A stretch of 64,000 nt of DNA. Origin: Peteryoungia wuzhouensis (GTDB taxonomy: Bacteria > Pseudomonadota > Alphaproteobacteria > Rhizobiales > Rhizobiaceae). Under the pieces are notes generated by a model. That model had not been told where the DNA came from. It did not search any database and was given only the letters and a program-made list of their open reading frames with translations. Location: positions 992,001-1,056,000 of the forward strand of contig NZ_QJRY01000001.1 of NCBI RefSeq assembly GCF_003205195.1, in the 5' to 3' direction. The translations under genes and the position numbers were made by a program. Below, piece by piece: positions 17,086 to 26,174 of this stretch. The stretch's first letter is position 1; every line of letters begins with the position of its first letter.

Positions 17086-18714
17086 ATGCAAGCCATCATC
17101 GACAAGCTGACGAGCGCCGTTGCCGCCACCCATGCCGAAGACCTGCGCGCCGCCTTTGCCGCCGATCCGCAGCGCTTCTCGCGTTTCAGCGTCACGCTCG
17201 GCGACCTGTTGATGGATTATTCCAAATGCGCCGTGAACGGCGAAATCCTCGATCTGCTCGAGGAACTGGTGACGACCGCCGGCGTCGCCGACAAGCGCGA
17301 CCAGATGTTCTCAGGTGCGCCGATCAACTTCACCGAAGGCCGCGCCGTTCTTCACACGGCGCTGCGCAACCGCTCGAACCGCCCCGTGATGGTCGAAGGC
17401 CGCGACGTCATGCCTGACGTCAACGGCGTGCTCGAGGCCATGGGCACCTTCGCCGAGGGCATTCGCTCGGGCGAGACCAAAGGTGCGACCGGCAAGGCGA
17501 TCACGGATGTCGTCAACATCGGCATCGGCGGCTCGGATCTCGGCCCGGTCATGGCGACACTGGCGCTCTCGCCCTTCCATGACGGCCCGCGCCTGCATTT
17601 CGTCTCCAATATCGACGGCGCCCATATCGCCGACACGCTGAAGACGCTTGATGCCGAAACCACCCTCTTCATCGTCGCGTCGAAAACCTTCACGACGATC
17701 GAGACGATGACCAATGCCCAGACGGCCCGCGCCTTTGTCGCGGACGCGCTCGGGGAAGCGGCCGTCGGCCATCATTTTTGCGCCGTCTCGACCGCGCTCG
17801 ACAAGGTCGCCGCCTTCGGCATCGATCAGGCCCGCGTCTTCGGCTTCTGGGACTGGGTCGGTGGGCGCTATTCGATCTGGTCGGCCATCGGCCTGCCGCT
17901 GATGATCGCGATCGGCCCTGATCATTTCGGCCAGTTCCTTGATGGCGCCCACGCCATGGACGAGCATTTCCGCACCGCCCCCTTCCGCGACAACCTGCCG
18001 ATGCTGCTCGGCGCTCTTGGCGTCTATCACCGCAAGGTGCTGAACTACCCAACCCGCGCCATCCTGCCCTATGACCAGCGCCTGTCGCGTTTCCCGGCCT
18101 ATCTGCAGCAGCTCGACATGGAATCGAACGGCAAGAGCGTCACCATCGACGGCAAGCCCGTCCAGGGTGCCTCCGGTCCCGTCGTCTGGGGCGAGCCCGG
18201 CACCAATGGCCAGCACGCCTTCTATCAGCTCATCCACCAGGGCACGAGCGTCATCCCGGCCGAATTCATGATCGCCGCCAACGGCTTCGAACCGGAGCTC
18301 CGCCACCAGCACGACCTCCTGATCGCCAATTGCCTCGCCCAGTCGGAAGCCCTGATGAAGGGCCGCACACTCGCCGAAGCCAAGGGCCAGCTCACCGCCA
18401 AGGGCGTGACCGACGAGGACGCCGATTTCCTCGCCCCCCACCGCGTCTTCTCCGGCAACCGCCCCTCGATCACCTTTGTCTACGACCAGCTCACCCCCTA
18501 CACGCTCGGCCGCCTGATCGCGCTTTACGAACACCGCGTCTTCGTCGAAGGCGTGATCTTCCGCATCAATTCGTTTGACCAATGGGGCGTGGAACTCGGC
18601 AAGGAACTGGCGACGGGGCTTTTGCCGGTGGTGCAGGGCAAGGTCGCCGCGACCGGGCATGACAGCTCGACGGTCGGACTGGTCTCGGCGCTTTCGGAGC
18701 GGAAGACGGGGTGA
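17086..18714 (+). CDS. pgi: Glucose-6-phosphate isomerase
   Basis: The 542-residue protein interconverts glucose 6-phosphate and fructose 6-phosphate in the cytoplasm. Both family signatures are present: [21 protein letters not shown] (about residue 245) and the late [17 protein letters not shown] (about 492). Phosphate-binding [13 protein letters not shown] (about residue 147) and [12 protein letters not shown] (about 200) are intact. The ATG at 17086 fits the usual N-terminus of the family. With the fructokinase at 24 kb and the frc importer at 32-35 kb, it connects fructose to the pentose phosphate and Entner-Doudoroff routes that rhizobia use. Confidence 0.95.
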   Translation: MQAIIDKLTSAVAATHAEDLRAAFAADPQRFSRFSVTLGDLLMDYSKCAVNGEILDLLEELVTTAGVADKRDQMFSGAPINFTEGRAVLHTALRNRSNRPVMVEGRDVMPDVNGVLEAMGTFAEGIRSGETKGATGKAITDVVNIGIGGSDLGPVMATLALSPFHDGPRLHFVSNIDGAHIADTLKTLDAETTLFIVASKTFTTIETMTNAQTARAFVADALGEAAVGHHFCAVSTALDKVAAFGIDQARVFGFWDWVGGRYSIWSAIGLPLMIAIGPDHFGQFLDGAHAMDEHFRTAPFRDNLPMLLGALGVYHRKVLNYPTRAILPYDQRLSRFPAYLQQLDMESNGKSVTIDGKPVQGASGPVVWGEPGTNGQHAFYQLIHQGTSVIPAEFMIAANGFEPELRHQHDLLIANCLAQSEALMKGRTLAEAKGQLTAKGVTDEDADFLAPHRVFSGNRPSITFVYDQLTPYTLGRLIALYEHRVFVEGVIFRINSFDQWGVELGKELATGLLPVVQGKVAATGHDSSTVGLVSALSERKTG

Positions 18715-18774
18715 AGTGGCCGCTCTGCCCTTCGGTTAGGACACCGCAATCCAGACTCCCGAGGCAAGCAGCGC

Positions 18775-19665
18775 GTGCATGAAGACCAACTGACCATTAC
18801 CGTTGAGCAAGTCCGTCACCTGATAGCGGATCAGTTTCCGCAGTTTCGAGGCCAGGACATCCGGGAACTTGAGACCGCAGGCACAGTGAATGCGATCTTT
18901 CGGATTGGCGAGAGACATGCAGCCCGCTTTCCGCTCCGGACGATGGATCCCGCCGTTTCTCTGCGAACCCTGGAACAGGAAATCGAAGCCAGTCGCGAGT
19001 TCCATGAGTACTGTGCATTTCCCAGCCCGGTACCGGTTGGCATCGGACAGTGGGGCGCAGGGTTTCCGATGCCATGGCTGGTGCAGACCTGGATCGACGG
19101 CGATGTCGCTACTCCTCACGGTCTCAGCACTTCACTCGATTTCGCGCGCGATCTTGCTCACTTGATCAGCGCTTTGCGCAAGGTCGACCTGAAGGGGCGG
19201 ACCTTTTCCGGTCCCGGTCGAGGTGGAAAGCTGACCGATCACGACGCCTGGATGGAGGTCTGCTTCGAAAAGAGCAAAAGCCTCCTGGATGTCGCGCACC
19301 TTCGCCGCATGTGGAAACGCCTTCGTGTGCTCCCCCCTTCGCGGACCGAGGCAATGTGCCACAAGGATCTCATTCCGACGAACCTGTTGGTGAAGGGAGA
19401 GCGTCTGATCGGCGTGCTTGACACCGGTGGGTTCGGTCCGGCCGATCCGGCCCTCGATCTCGTTGCCGGATGGCATCTCCTCAACCACGAGACCCGAACC
19501 ACTTTCCGGGAAACACTTGGCGTCGATGACCTCGAATGGCAACGAGGAGCCGCCTGGGCGTTCCAGCAAGCCATGGGCCTGGTCTGGTACTACAAGGACA
19601 CCAACCCCGTGATGGCCGAATTGGGCAGAAGCACACTGTCTCGACTGGCCGAGGCCGAGCTTTGA
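18775..19665 (+). CDS. Aminoglycoside phosphotransferase-family kinase
   Basis: The 296-residue protein has the small-molecule kinase fold of the APH family. The catalytic loop reads CHKDLIPTNLLV, with the base Asp at about residue 197, and the Mg-binding loop is GVLDTGGFGPADPALDL. The N-terminal part ELETAGTVNAIFRIGERHAARFPL supplies the nucleotide-binding strands. The substrate is unknown; many relatives act on antibiotics, but others act on sugars or cofactors, so resistance should not be assumed. The start is a GTG with a poor ribosome site. It has no clear operon partner: pgi ends 60 bases upstream, and a toxin-antitoxin pair lies downstream. Confidence 0.8.
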   Translation: MHEDQLTITVEQVRHLIADQFPQFRGQDIRELETAGTVNAIFRIGERHAARFPLRTMDPAVSLRTLEQEIEASREFHEYCAFPSPVPVGIGQWGAGFPMPWLVQTWIDGDVATPHGLSTSLDFARDLAHLISALRKVDLKGRTFSGPGRGGKLTDHDAWMEVCFEKSKSLLDVAHLRRMWKRLRVLPPSRTEAMCHKDLIPTNLLVKGERLIGVLDTGGFGPADPALDLVAGWHLLNHETRTTFRETLGVDDLEWQRGAAWAFQQAMGLVWYYKDTNPVMAELGRSTLSRLAEAEL

Positions 19666-19800
19666 TCGGGGGGCACCGACGCTTCGTCTGCACCTGAAGA
19701 CGACCCCTGCCCGTCCGCAATCCTTGACGCTTCGGCAACGCAGTTCTTTGACGTGGTCTTAGAGGACAACAAGGCTGCATGCTTGATCGAGTAACCACGT

Positions 19801-19828
19801 TGATATACATTAAGCCGCAGGTATATCA
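19801..19828 (+). promoter_or_regulatory. Operator palindrome of the VapBC module
   Basis: TGATATAC (19801-19808) and GTATATCA (19821-19828) form a perfect inverted repeat with a 12-base spacer, ending 12 bases before the antitoxin ATG. AbrB-type antitoxins with their toxins usually bind such repeats to repress their own promoter. The AT-rich arms could also hold the -10 box. Confidence 0.65.
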
Positions 19829-19840
19829 TCGGAGTTGATC

Positions 19841-20071
19841 ATGCAGATCGCCAAATGGGGCAACAGTCTCGCGGTGCGTCTTCCCGCTAGCGTGGTCGAA
19901 GCGCTGAAGCTGAAGGAAGGCGATGACATCGAAATTCGCGCGACAGACTGGCGCGCGCTCGATGTCGCCCGTAAGCCGACACCTGAAGATCTGCTTCAGC
20001 GCCTGCGAGCCTTCCGGGGACGGCTGCCGGCCGACTTCACGTTCGACCGGGATGAGGCGAATGGCCGGTAG
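19841..20071 (+). CDS. vapB: AbrB/MazE-type antitoxin
   Basis: The 76-residue protein starts with the swapped-hairpin AbrB DNA-binding domain (MQIAKWGNSLAVRLPASVVEALKLKEGDDIEIRA). The C-terminal tail (PTPEDLLQRLRAFRGRLPADFTFDRDEANGR) is the part that would wrap the toxin. A CGGAG site 6 bases upstream supports the ATG at 19841 over a TTG at 19835. Its last 11 bases overlap the PIN-domain toxin gene, the normal coupling in VapBC pairs. It should neutralise the toxin and repress the operon through the palindrome at 19801-19828. Confidence 0.85.
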   Translation: MQIAKWGNSLAVRLPASVVEALKLKEGDDIEIRATDWRALDVARKPTPEDLLQRLRAFRGRLPADFTFDRDEANGR

Positions 20072-20465
20072 GTTCGTCGACACGAACGTAATTCTTTATC
20101 TCGCCTCGAGCGATGCCGAGAAAGCCGATCGAGCGGAGGCCGAAATTGCCAAGGGTGGCACGATCAGCGTTCAGGTCCTCAACGAAACCGCCAATGTCCT
20201 GCGCCGCAAGCTGCGGATGTCCTGGCCGGACACTCATTTGTTTTTGGACATGATCAGGGCGCTGCTGAATGTCGAACCGCTCACGGTTGCAACCCACGAG
20301 ACGGGGCTTGTCATCTCAGAGCGTTACGGGCTTTCCATTTATGATGCGATGATCGTTGCGACCGCACTCGTGGCCGGTTGCGACACATTGCTGTCCGAAG
20401 ACATGCAGGACGGCATGAACATCGATGACAGCCTGCGCATCGTCAATCCGTTCGCCCAATCCTAA
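20061..20465 (+). CDS. vapC: PIN-domain ribonuclease toxin
   Basis: The 134-residue protein is a PIN-domain nuclease. The acidic residues expected at the metal site are present: Asp in FVDTNVILYL (residue 7), Glu in QVLNETANVLRRK, Asp in SIYDAMIVATA, and Asp in LLSEDMQDG. VapC toxins cut specific tRNAs or rRNA and halt translation when the antitoxin is degraded. The ATG at 20061 is taken as start; an in-frame ATG at 20052 is possible. The gene overlaps the antitoxin by 11 bases. The pair looks intact, so it is probably functional. Confidence 0.87.
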   Translation: MAGRFVDTNVILYLASSDAEKADRAEAEIAKGGTISVQVLNETANVLRRKLRMSWPDTHLFLDMIRALLNVEPLTVATHETGLVISERYGLSIYDAMIVATALVAGCDTLLSEDMQDGMNIDDSLRIVNPFAQS

Positions 20466-20880
20466 AGGCGACCTGGGGGGCGCGGCAGGCAGTCGAGCAC
20501 CCTCAGCGAGGTCAAGAGGCCTGCGTCGAAGGCATGACCCTCGATATCAGCTCTTTTAACGACCGGGGCATGACAGCTCGCCGTTCCGCCCGGAGTTACC
20601 CCTTTCGTGCGGAAGATGGAGGACGTTGAAATGGCTCCCCCGCGCTCGCATAGACGGCCCTGTCAGCACACCGCTCTCCCCGGCGACCCTGCACGAGCGG
20701 TCCGTCATTGACAATCTCCCATTTCAATGGTTCTTGGCGCTCAGGTTCCGAGCACCTGCCGCCTGCAGACGCAAGTCACGGTAAAGCCGGTTCGCAGTTT
20801 CTTCTCACCCTCGAAGCATTTCGTCGGTGGGCAATGCAGGCCCCCATCACCATCGAAATGCCTCTTTGGAGGAGTGAGTG
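20466..20880. other. Intergenic region before the MATE gene, no gene seen
   Basis: These 415 bases contain no open frame with convincing protein character and no clear repeat. The last part (about 20830-20880) should hold the leader of the MATE transporter gene, with GGAGG at 20868-20872. The rest is unassigned and could be remnant DNA next to the toxin-antitoxin module. Confidence 0.4.
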
Positions 20881-22275
20881 ATGTCGCTGCGACAATCGCC
20901 CGAAAACCGTTTTCTGACTGCCTCTCCCGGCAGGCTCTTCGCCGTCACCGCATTGCCGATGATTGCGATCATGGGCATGAATGGCATACTTGGCATCGTC
21001 GATGCCTTCTTTCTCGGCCATTACGTGGGTGCCGATGCCATGGCGGCGGTCGGCATGACCTTCCCGATCCTGATGATCACCATCGCGCTGGCGACCCTTG
21101 TCGGCGGGGGCATGTCGAGCCTGCTTGCCCGCCAACTCGGCGCCGGAAACCGCGAGGAAGCCTCGGCAACGCTTGCCGGCGCCCACGGACTTGCCCTGTC
21201 CATCGCTTTGGTACTCATCGTGCTTTTCTGCGCCGGCGGCAGACTTTTCTCGATCCACCTTGCCGGCTCCGACGGGTCGATTGCGGACATGGTCTGGGTT
21301 TTCCTGGCGATTTCCGTGGCCGGAACACCGATCCAGTTCCTCCTCGCTGTCCACGCCGATGCCTGCCGGAACGAGGGCCATGCCGGCACCATGGCCTTGA
21401 TGTCGCTTGGGGTTACCCTTGCCAACATCGTGCTGAACTCCGTTCTTGTGGCGCGCATGGAGCTTGGCGTGGCCGGATCGGCCCTCGGCACCGTGCTGGC
21501 GCAGGCGCTCGGATTGACCCTGCTCCTCGTCTTGCGCCGGCTCAAAGCCGATATGCTGCCGCTCGCCAGCCTCTGGCGAAACCGCTGGACCAATCGTTGG
21601 CAAGCAATCGCGGTCCTGGGCGCGCCTCTCAGCCTGGGTTTTGCCGGAATGGCACTTTCCGCTGCCAGTGTCGTTGTGGCCCTGCGCTTTTCGGCAAGCG
21701 CCGACTATGCCAAAACCATCGCAGCCTACGGCATCGCGACACGGATTTTCGGCTTTGCCTTTTTGCCCAGCATGGCCGTCGGCATGGCGATGCAGAGCAT
21801 CGTCGGCAACAATGTGGGCGCGGGTCTTTATGCGCGCTCCGATGCCACCCTTCGGATCGCGGCGACGACAACACTGCTTTATTGCGCTGCCGTTGAGGGT
21901 CTGCTGTTGAGCCAGGGCAGTGCCTTGGGGGCAATGTTTGTCGCAGACGCGGCTGTGATCGATGACGTCGGCCGGATCCTCCGGATCATGGCAGCCCTCT
22001 ATCTGTTTTCGGGGCCTGTCCTCGTGCTTGGCCTTTATTTCCAGGCTCTTGGCCAGCCGGCCCGCGCAGCGCTTCTCACGCTCGTCAAACCCGTCCTGCT
22101 CGTGCCCTTGCTGATCGGGACTGCCGCAATCTTGCTGGGCGGGAATGCATTGTGGTTCGCCTATCCCGCCGCCGATGCTCTCGCGGTGGTGATCACCGTC
22201 CTTGTGTTGTTGACTGCCATCAAGGAGCGGGGCCGTGCCGGTATCGGGATCGCTGCGACGGGGGTTCGACCATGA
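20881..22275 (+). CDS. MATE-family multidrug/cation exporter
   Basis: The 464-residue protein has about twelve membrane helices in two similar halves. Typical MATE stretches are NGILGIVDAFFLGHYVGADAMAAVGM near residue 40, the Gly-rich ATLVGGGMSSLLARQLGAGNREEA near residue 80, and AFLPSMAVGMAMQSIVGNNVGAG near residue 300. Such proteins expel organic cations or other compounds in exchange for H+ or Na+ across the inner membrane. GGAGG lies 8 bases before the ATG at 20881; a GTG at 20878 is adjacent. The following gene overlaps by ATGA, so the two are co-translated. Confidence 0.88.
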   Translation: MSLRQSPENRFLTASPGRLFAVTALPMIAIMGMNGILGIVDAFFLGHYVGADAMAAVGMTFPILMITIALATLVGGGMSSLLARQLGAGNREEASATLAGAHGLALSIALVLIVLFCAGGRLFSIHLAGSDGSIADMVWVFLAISVAGTPIQFLLAVHADACRNEGHAGTMALMSLGVTLANIVLNSVLVARMELGVAGSALGTVLAQALGLTLLLVLRRLKADMLPLASLWRNRWTNRWQAIAVLGAPLSLGFAGMALSAASVVVALRFSASADYAKTIAAYGIATRIFGFAFLPSMAVGMAMQSIVGNNVGAGLYARSDATLRIAATTTLLYCAAVEGLLLSQGSALGAMFVADAAVIDDVGRILRIMAALYLFSGPVLVLGLYFQALGQPARAALLTLVKPVLLVPLLIGTAAILLGGNALWFAYPAADALAVVITVLVLLTAIKERGRAGIGIAATGVRP

Positions 22276-22694
22276 CAGTCAAAAGCATCGCGGAAGCAAA
22301 GGCGCAGGCAAAGGCGCTGCGGGTCACGCTCGCGGCGGAAGGCACAGTTGTCGGCCACGCCAAGGCCCTGGAACTGATCGCACACCGGAACGGCGCGCGC
22401 GACTGGAACACATTGTCTGCTCAACTGGCAAAACTTGCTCCACCCGTCTTTTATCTGCACCAGAGGGTCAGGGGCCATTATCTCGGGCAGGCATTCAAGG
22501 GCGAAATCACCGCGATCACGTCTTCGGAAAGCGGCCACGCCCTGTCCGTCTGTTTCGACGAGCCGGTGGACACCGTTACCTTTGAGGGTTTCTCCAACAT
22601 GCGTCGCGTGGCAAGAGGCGTCGTCGATGATAGAGGTCATTCCGCAGAAAAGACGTCAAACGGGATGCCACATCTGATCATCAGTCCGCTGTAA
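22272..22694 (+). CDS. Glyoxalase-related small protein
   Basis: The 140-residue protein begins with a motif found in a family of glyoxalase-related proteins: SIAEAKAQAKALRVTLAAEGTVVGHAKALELIAHRNGARDWNTLSAQLA. The C-terminal half (FYLHQRVRGHYLGQAFKGEITAITSSESGHALSVCFDEPVDTVTFEGFSNMRRVARGVV) looks like a small beta-domain. Biochemical role is unknown. The start overlaps the MATE stop (ATGA at 22272-22275), which implies shared expression. A role in handling the compound the exporter removes is possible but not shown. Confidence 0.7.
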   Translation: MTVKSIAEAKAQAKALRVTLAAEGTVVGHAKALELIAHRNGARDWNTLSAQLAKLAPPVFYLHQRVRGHYLGQAFKGEITAITSSESGHALSVCFDEPVDTVTFEGFSNMRRVARGVVDDRGHSAEKTSNGMPHLIISPL

Positions 22695-22928
22695 GGCATG
22701 CAGGGCGGCTTGTCATTGACGGCCGCCTGCGCATCACCGTTTGGCCAATCCTGCACACGGTCGGGGCACGCCGCAAGCGTGCCGTTTCAGTGAAAGGCCG
22801 CCACTGGATTCATTAACCTTTCCCTGATAGGTTGCAGGCAAATCACCTGTCTGGCTGATGCATGATGCTTTGGTTCTGTCGCCCGGATTGCCCATGATGG
22901 CGTCCATCCGAGGATAAGAGATCCTGCG

Positions 22929-23489
22929 ATGACCACCGTCACCCCCTCCAATTCTGCAGCACTTCTGATTCTTCAGCAGACACGCTCCGCTGGCGCGGTC
23001 GAACAGGACGGGGCCGGGACTGACGCGCTTGTCGCAACCGCGAACGGTCTTGATGGCAAGATCGGCAGTGCCGCGCAGCCCACGCAGGCACAATCGAAAA
23101 TCTCGGAATCCTTCTTCAGCGTGAACCACGTGAACATCAACAAGCTGAAGATCGATCTGATCGAGCGCGCCGGCAAAGCGCTGGGCGTCGACGCGTCGGA
23201 TTACGGGTCGAGAGAAGAGTTTTCCAGTGCCATGCAGAAGGCGCTCGGCAAGCTGAAGGCGGAGGGCGGCGATATGGCCGTCAAGAGCCTCGAGAAGGAA
23301 CTCGGCCTCGACAAGCTCGGCGTGTCCATTCAGGACGTGATCGACAGCGCCAAGGACCCGGATGCGAACGACAAGCTGACAAAGGCTTTGGAAAAGCAGG
23401 AAGGTGAGGAGCAGGGAGACGACAACAGGTCTGAGCCGCTGTCGATCGTATCTGACGACAACGGGACCTACCGACCGGCGGGATCGTAA
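22929..23489 (+). CDS. Unknown protein, 186 residues
   Basis: I do not recognise a family. The protein is soluble, with a low-complexity N-terminus (TTVTPSNSAALLILQQTRSA), a Gln/Ala-rich linker, and a charged helical C-terminal half from about residue 75 (NINKLKIDLIERAGKALGV, KALGKLKAEGGDMAVKSLEKELGLDKLG) ending in an acidic tail. There is no signal peptide or membrane segment. Codon use matches the neighbours. It is convergent with another unknown gene and both have a similar Ser/Thr/Ala-rich start, which might mean related expression or export, but this is only a resemblance. Confidence 0.65.
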   Translation: MTTVTPSNSAALLILQQTRSAGAVEQDGAGTDALVATANGLDGKIGSAAQPTQAQSKISESFFSVNHVNINKLKIDLIERAGKALGVDASDYGSREEFSSAMQKALGKLKAEGGDMAVKSLEKELGLDKLGVSIQDVIDSAKDPDANDKLTKALEKQEGEEQGDDNRSEPLSIVSDDNGTYRPAGS

Positions 23490-23516
23490 GACACCTAAAG
23501 GCGTTGCCGTCCAGCT

Positions 23517-23544
23517 GGAAACAGCCATCCAGCAAGCTGTTTCC
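23517..23544. terminator. Shared hairpin between convergent genes
   Basis: GGAAACAGC (23517-23525) and GCTGTTTCC (23536-23544) form a perfect 9-base-pair stem in the 71-base gap between two convergent genes. No T-run follows on either strand, so termination efficiency is uncertain. Confidence 0.45.
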
Positions 23545-23560
23545 GCCGCTGAGCGTGATC

Positions 23561-23986
23561 TTACGCGTCCAGCATTTTCTCCAATGCCGCCTGTAGCGCA
23601 TCCGCCGATGCCTGGTCGAAATGCAACTCATAGAACTCGATGCCTTGCCGCGCTTTCTCGGTAAAGTCTATCCGCGAGTTGTCTGTCGCCATATCCACCG
23701 GTTCGCCGGTCTCCGCCGAGATCTTCAAGGTCATGCCCAGAAAGGGCGCGCTTTCATCGAAAGACATTTTTCCGCTGCGGAGCTGTTCATTCATCCAGTC
23801 GAACAATTCCTGGCGGGTCATGCGGGTGAAATCGAGCGCCTCTTGCCCATCGCTGCCGCCGGTCGTTTCTTGCGTATCCTGCGCCCGTGCGGACACCATC
23901 GCACCAAATGCCTGTGTTTCAGCGCGCATCGCCGCAGTGGTGCGCGCGCCAGAGACCATATAGCTGGCGGCTGTGTCGACTTTCAT
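23561..23986 (-). CDS. Unknown protein, 141 residues
   Basis: No family is recognised. The N-terminus (MKVDTAASYMVSGARTTAAMRAETQAFGAMVSARAQD) is Ala/Ser/Thr-rich without a proper signal peptide. The middle FTRMTRQELFDWMNEQLRSGKMSFDESAPFLGMTL and the C-terminal DFTEKARQGIEFYELHFDQASADALQAALEKMLDA are typical soluble helical segments. The GAGAGC before the ATG is a moderate ribosome site. It faces the 186-residue unknown gene across a shared hairpin. Its frame has normal rhizobial codon bias, supporting a real gene. Confidence 0.65.
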   Translation of the reverse strand: MKVDTAASYMVSGARTTAAMRAETQAFGAMVSARAQDTQETTGGSDGQEALDFTRMTRQELFDWMNEQLRSGKMSFDESAPFLGMTLKISAETGEPVDMATDNSRIDFTEKARQGIEFYELHFDQASADALQAALEKMLDA

Positions 23987-24128
23987 GATTGCTCTCCCTT
24001 ATGTGGCACGGAAAGTAGCAATCCAATCTTGCGTCAACCTTTGCTGGCAAACGGGATTGCAAGGCTGGCCTCGCCGAGGGGGTGGCGAGACGGAGCCTGA
24101 CCTGACAGGCCGACCTTCCGGCCGCGCC

Positions 24129-25055
24129 TCAGAACCCGATCTCGGCCGCCGTCGGCGGGTTGGCCCCTGCCCGCGACACAGTCACGGCCGCCGCCTTCGC
24201 GCCGACGGTCAGCGCCTGCCGCACCGCCTCTTCCGAGAGCGTCGCAACCTTGTCTTTGGTCAGCAATCCCTGACGCTTCAGCGACGCCAGAATGCCCGCG
24301 TCAAACGTATCGCCGGCGCCGACAGTGTCGACCACCTCGACCTTATTCGAGGGCACAGAGACTTTGAAGTTCGCGGTATAGGCGGTCGCACCTTCCGCGC
24401 CCTTGGTCAGCACCACGAGCTTGGCGCCGCGCGTCAGCCAGTATTCGGCGCGTTCGTCCTGGGTACCCGGCAGATCGAACCAATCGAGATCCTCGTCGGA
24501 GAATTTCAGGATGTCGGACATGTCGGCCATGCGGGCGATGCGCGCCTTGTGGGCTTGCTTGTCCTTGATGAAGCCTGGGCGGATGTTGGGGTCGAGCGAG
24601 ATGACGCGGGTCTTGTGCTCGCGCGTCATCAGCGCCTCGTAGGTCGAGCCGCAGGGTTCCGGGATCAGGCTGATCGCGCCGAAATGCAGGGCCTCGCAGC
24701 TGTCATCCAGCGTGGGCAGATCGGCTTCCGTGATCATCCGGCCCGCCGTATTCTCGTCGTAAAAGGCATAGGATGCCTGGCCGTTGGTGAGCTTGACGAG
24801 CGCGATCGTGCAGGGGCGCGAGAGCGTGGCGCAATAGCTGTAGTCGACGCCGGAGGATTTCAGCGTGTCGCGCAGGATGTCGCCCAGCATGTCGTCGGAA
24901 AGACCGGTGAAGAAGCCGGTGTCGATGCCGAGCCGCCCGAGCGCAATCGCCGTGTTGAAGATCGCGCCGCCGGCATAGGGCGAGAAGGCCCGCTCGCCGA
25001 GCGTGGTTTCGCGTGGCAACATGTCGATCAGCGCTTCGCCGCAACACAGGATCAT
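24129..25055 (-). CDS. frk: PfkB-family sugar kinase, probable fructokinase
   Basis: The 308-residue protein is a ribokinase-type sugar kinase. It has the N-terminal MILCCGEALIDMLPRE, the first family signature around YAGGAIFNTAIALGRLG (residue 28 on), and the catalytic second signature VDTVGAGDTFDAGILASL with the base Asp near residue 252. Rhizobial frk genes have this sequence start. It phosphorylates fructose to fructose 6-phosphate, which suits the frc importer at 31.8-35.4 kb and pgi at 17 kb. GGGAGG upstream fixes the ATG at 25055; the longer frame is spurious. It lies 77 bases after pyrE on the same strand. Confidence 0.85.
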   Translation of the reverse strand: MILCCGEALIDMLPRETTLGERAFSPYAGGAIFNTAIALGRLGIDTGFFTGLSDDMLGDILRDTLKSSGVDYSYCATLSRPCTIALVKLTNGQASYAFYDENTAGRMITEADLPTLDDSCEALHFGAISLIPEPCGSTYEALMTREHKTRVISLDPNIRPGFIKDKQAHKARIARMADMSDILKFSDEDLDWFDLPGTQDERAEYWLTRGAKLVVLTKGAEGATAYTANFKVSVPSNKVEVVDTVGAGDTFDAGILASLKRQGLLTKDKVATLSEEAVRQALTVGAKAAAVTVSRAGANPPTAAEIGF

Positions 25056-25132
25056 CTCGACCTCCCAGTCTTCCGTTTCAATCGATTTAAACCAAGTCGC
25101 GCCCGATTTCCAGTGCGACCATGAGCAATTGC

Positions 25133-25825
25133 TCAGGCGAGCGACGAAACCCCACCATTCCGACCGGACCATTCCAGCGGCGCATCGAGGAAGGCCTCGA
25201 CCTCCGACAGCGTCTCGTCGTCGAACAGCTTCTGTTCACGCGCGACGGCAAGCACATTGCGCCATGTGGCGATGTAATGCAGCTTCACCTTGCCGTCGTC
25301 GAAGCGCTGCAGCGCCTCCGGGAAGATGCCGTAGAAGAACAGCGCGATGCCGTGATCGACCACGCCGCCTGCTGCGCGGACCGCATCGATGAACTTGAAC
25401 ATGCTGCCGCCGGCGGTCGTCAGATCCTCGATGACGAGCACGCGCGACCCTTCCGGCATGTGGCCTTCGATCTGGGCATTGCGGCCATGGCCCTTCGGCG
25501 CCTTGCGCACATAGATCATCGGCAGGCCCAAGCGGTCGGCGAGCAGGGCCGCAAAGGGAATGCCGGCCGTCTCGCCGCCGGCGATGCAGTCGAACTGCTC
25601 GAAGCCGGCATGACGCATCAGGGTAGCTGCCGCGAAATCCATGACGGCGGAACGTACGCGCGGATAAGAGAGAAGCTTGCGGCAGTCGATATAGACGGGG
25701 CTCTTCATGCCCGAGGAGAGCTTGTAGGGCTCGGCCGCATTGAAATGCACCGCCTTGATCTCCCAGAGCATCTTCGCCACGAGGTCTGCCATGACGGCGG
25801 GGTCGGTGAAGGGGGTCTGGATCAT
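25133..25825 (-). CDS. pyrE: Orotate phosphoribosyltransferase
   Basis: The 230-residue enzyme joins orotate to PRPP to make orotidine 5'-phosphate in pyrimidine synthesis. The PRPP-binding motif is [13 protein letters not shown] at about residues 127-139, preceded by the flexible loop region [17 protein letters not shown] and the conserved [21 protein letters not shown] before the ATG is a strong ribosome site. A dihydroorotase gene (pyrC) lies 350 bases away on the same strand, separated by a small divergent membrane-protein gene, so pyrimidine genes are loosely grouped here. Confidence 0.94.
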   Translation of the reverse strand: MIQTPFTDPAVMADLVAKMLWEIKAVHFNAAEPYKLSSGMKSPVYIDCRKLLSYPRVRSAVMDFAAATLMRHAGFEQFDCIAGGETAGIPFAALLADRLGLPMIYVRKAPKGHGRNAQIEGHMPEGSRVLVIEDLTTAGGSMFKFIDAVRAAGGVVDHGIALFFYGIFPEALQRFDDGKVKLHYIATWRNVLAVAREQKLFDDETLSEVEAFLDAPLEWSGRNGGVSSLA

Positions 25826-25955
25826 GGCGTTCTCCTCATCGGTCTCGTTTCAAGGCCAATAGCAGCAAGCGGCAGGACTGACCAGAGTGGCGCGATGGAA
25901 CAAATTGGCGGTATTTGCCTTTACCGCTGGCCTCCAACCGCAGGACTTTCATCCG

Positions 25956-26111
25956 ATGGAAAACATCCTCGTCATCCAGCCCCTCGTCGCTCTCATCGCC
26001 GGCATTCTCATCCTCGTGATGCCGCGGCTGCTCAACTATGTTGTCGCGATCTACCTGATCGTCATCGGCGTGCTCGGCCTCTGGCCGCAGCTCGGCTCAC
26101 TCGGTGGCTGA
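25956..26111 (+). CDS. DUF3096 small membrane protein
   Basis: The 51-residue protein has two membrane segments: ILVIQPLVALIAGILILVMP and RLLNYVVAIYLIVIGVLGLW. This is the DUF3096 pattern (short proteins with IQPLVxLIAGILILxMPRLLNY). Role unknown. The ATG at 25956 is chosen because family members start just before the first helix; a longer frame begins at 25887. It is a lone plus-strand gene set between pyrE and pyrC, both on the minus strand. Confidence 0.8.
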   Translation: MENILVIQPLVALIAGILILVMPRLLNYVVAIYLIVIGVLGLWPQLGSLGG

Positions 26112-26135
26112 GACCGGTATCGCCGACAACCGCCC

Positions 26136-26168
26136 AAGAAAAATGCCTCGCGTCAACCGCGAGGCATT
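26136..26168 (-). terminator. Rho-independent terminator of pyrC
   Basis: AATGCCTCGCG (26142-26152) and CGCGAGGCATT (26158-26168) make an 11-base-pair stem with a 5-base loop, followed on the minus strand by TTTTCTT. It lies 7 bases after the pyrC stop. It may also serve the small plus-strand gene, but no T-run follows on that side. Confidence 0.85.
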
Positions 26169-26174
26169 GTCGTT

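Noticed and set aside
17311..18660. 449-codon frame antisense to pgi
   Set aside because: It mirrors the pgi codons and has no domain or ribosome site.
18775..19665. Antibiotic-resistance gene
   Set aside because: The kinase only shares the APH fold; no residues specific for aminoglycoside enzymes can be claimed and there are no mobile-element signs.
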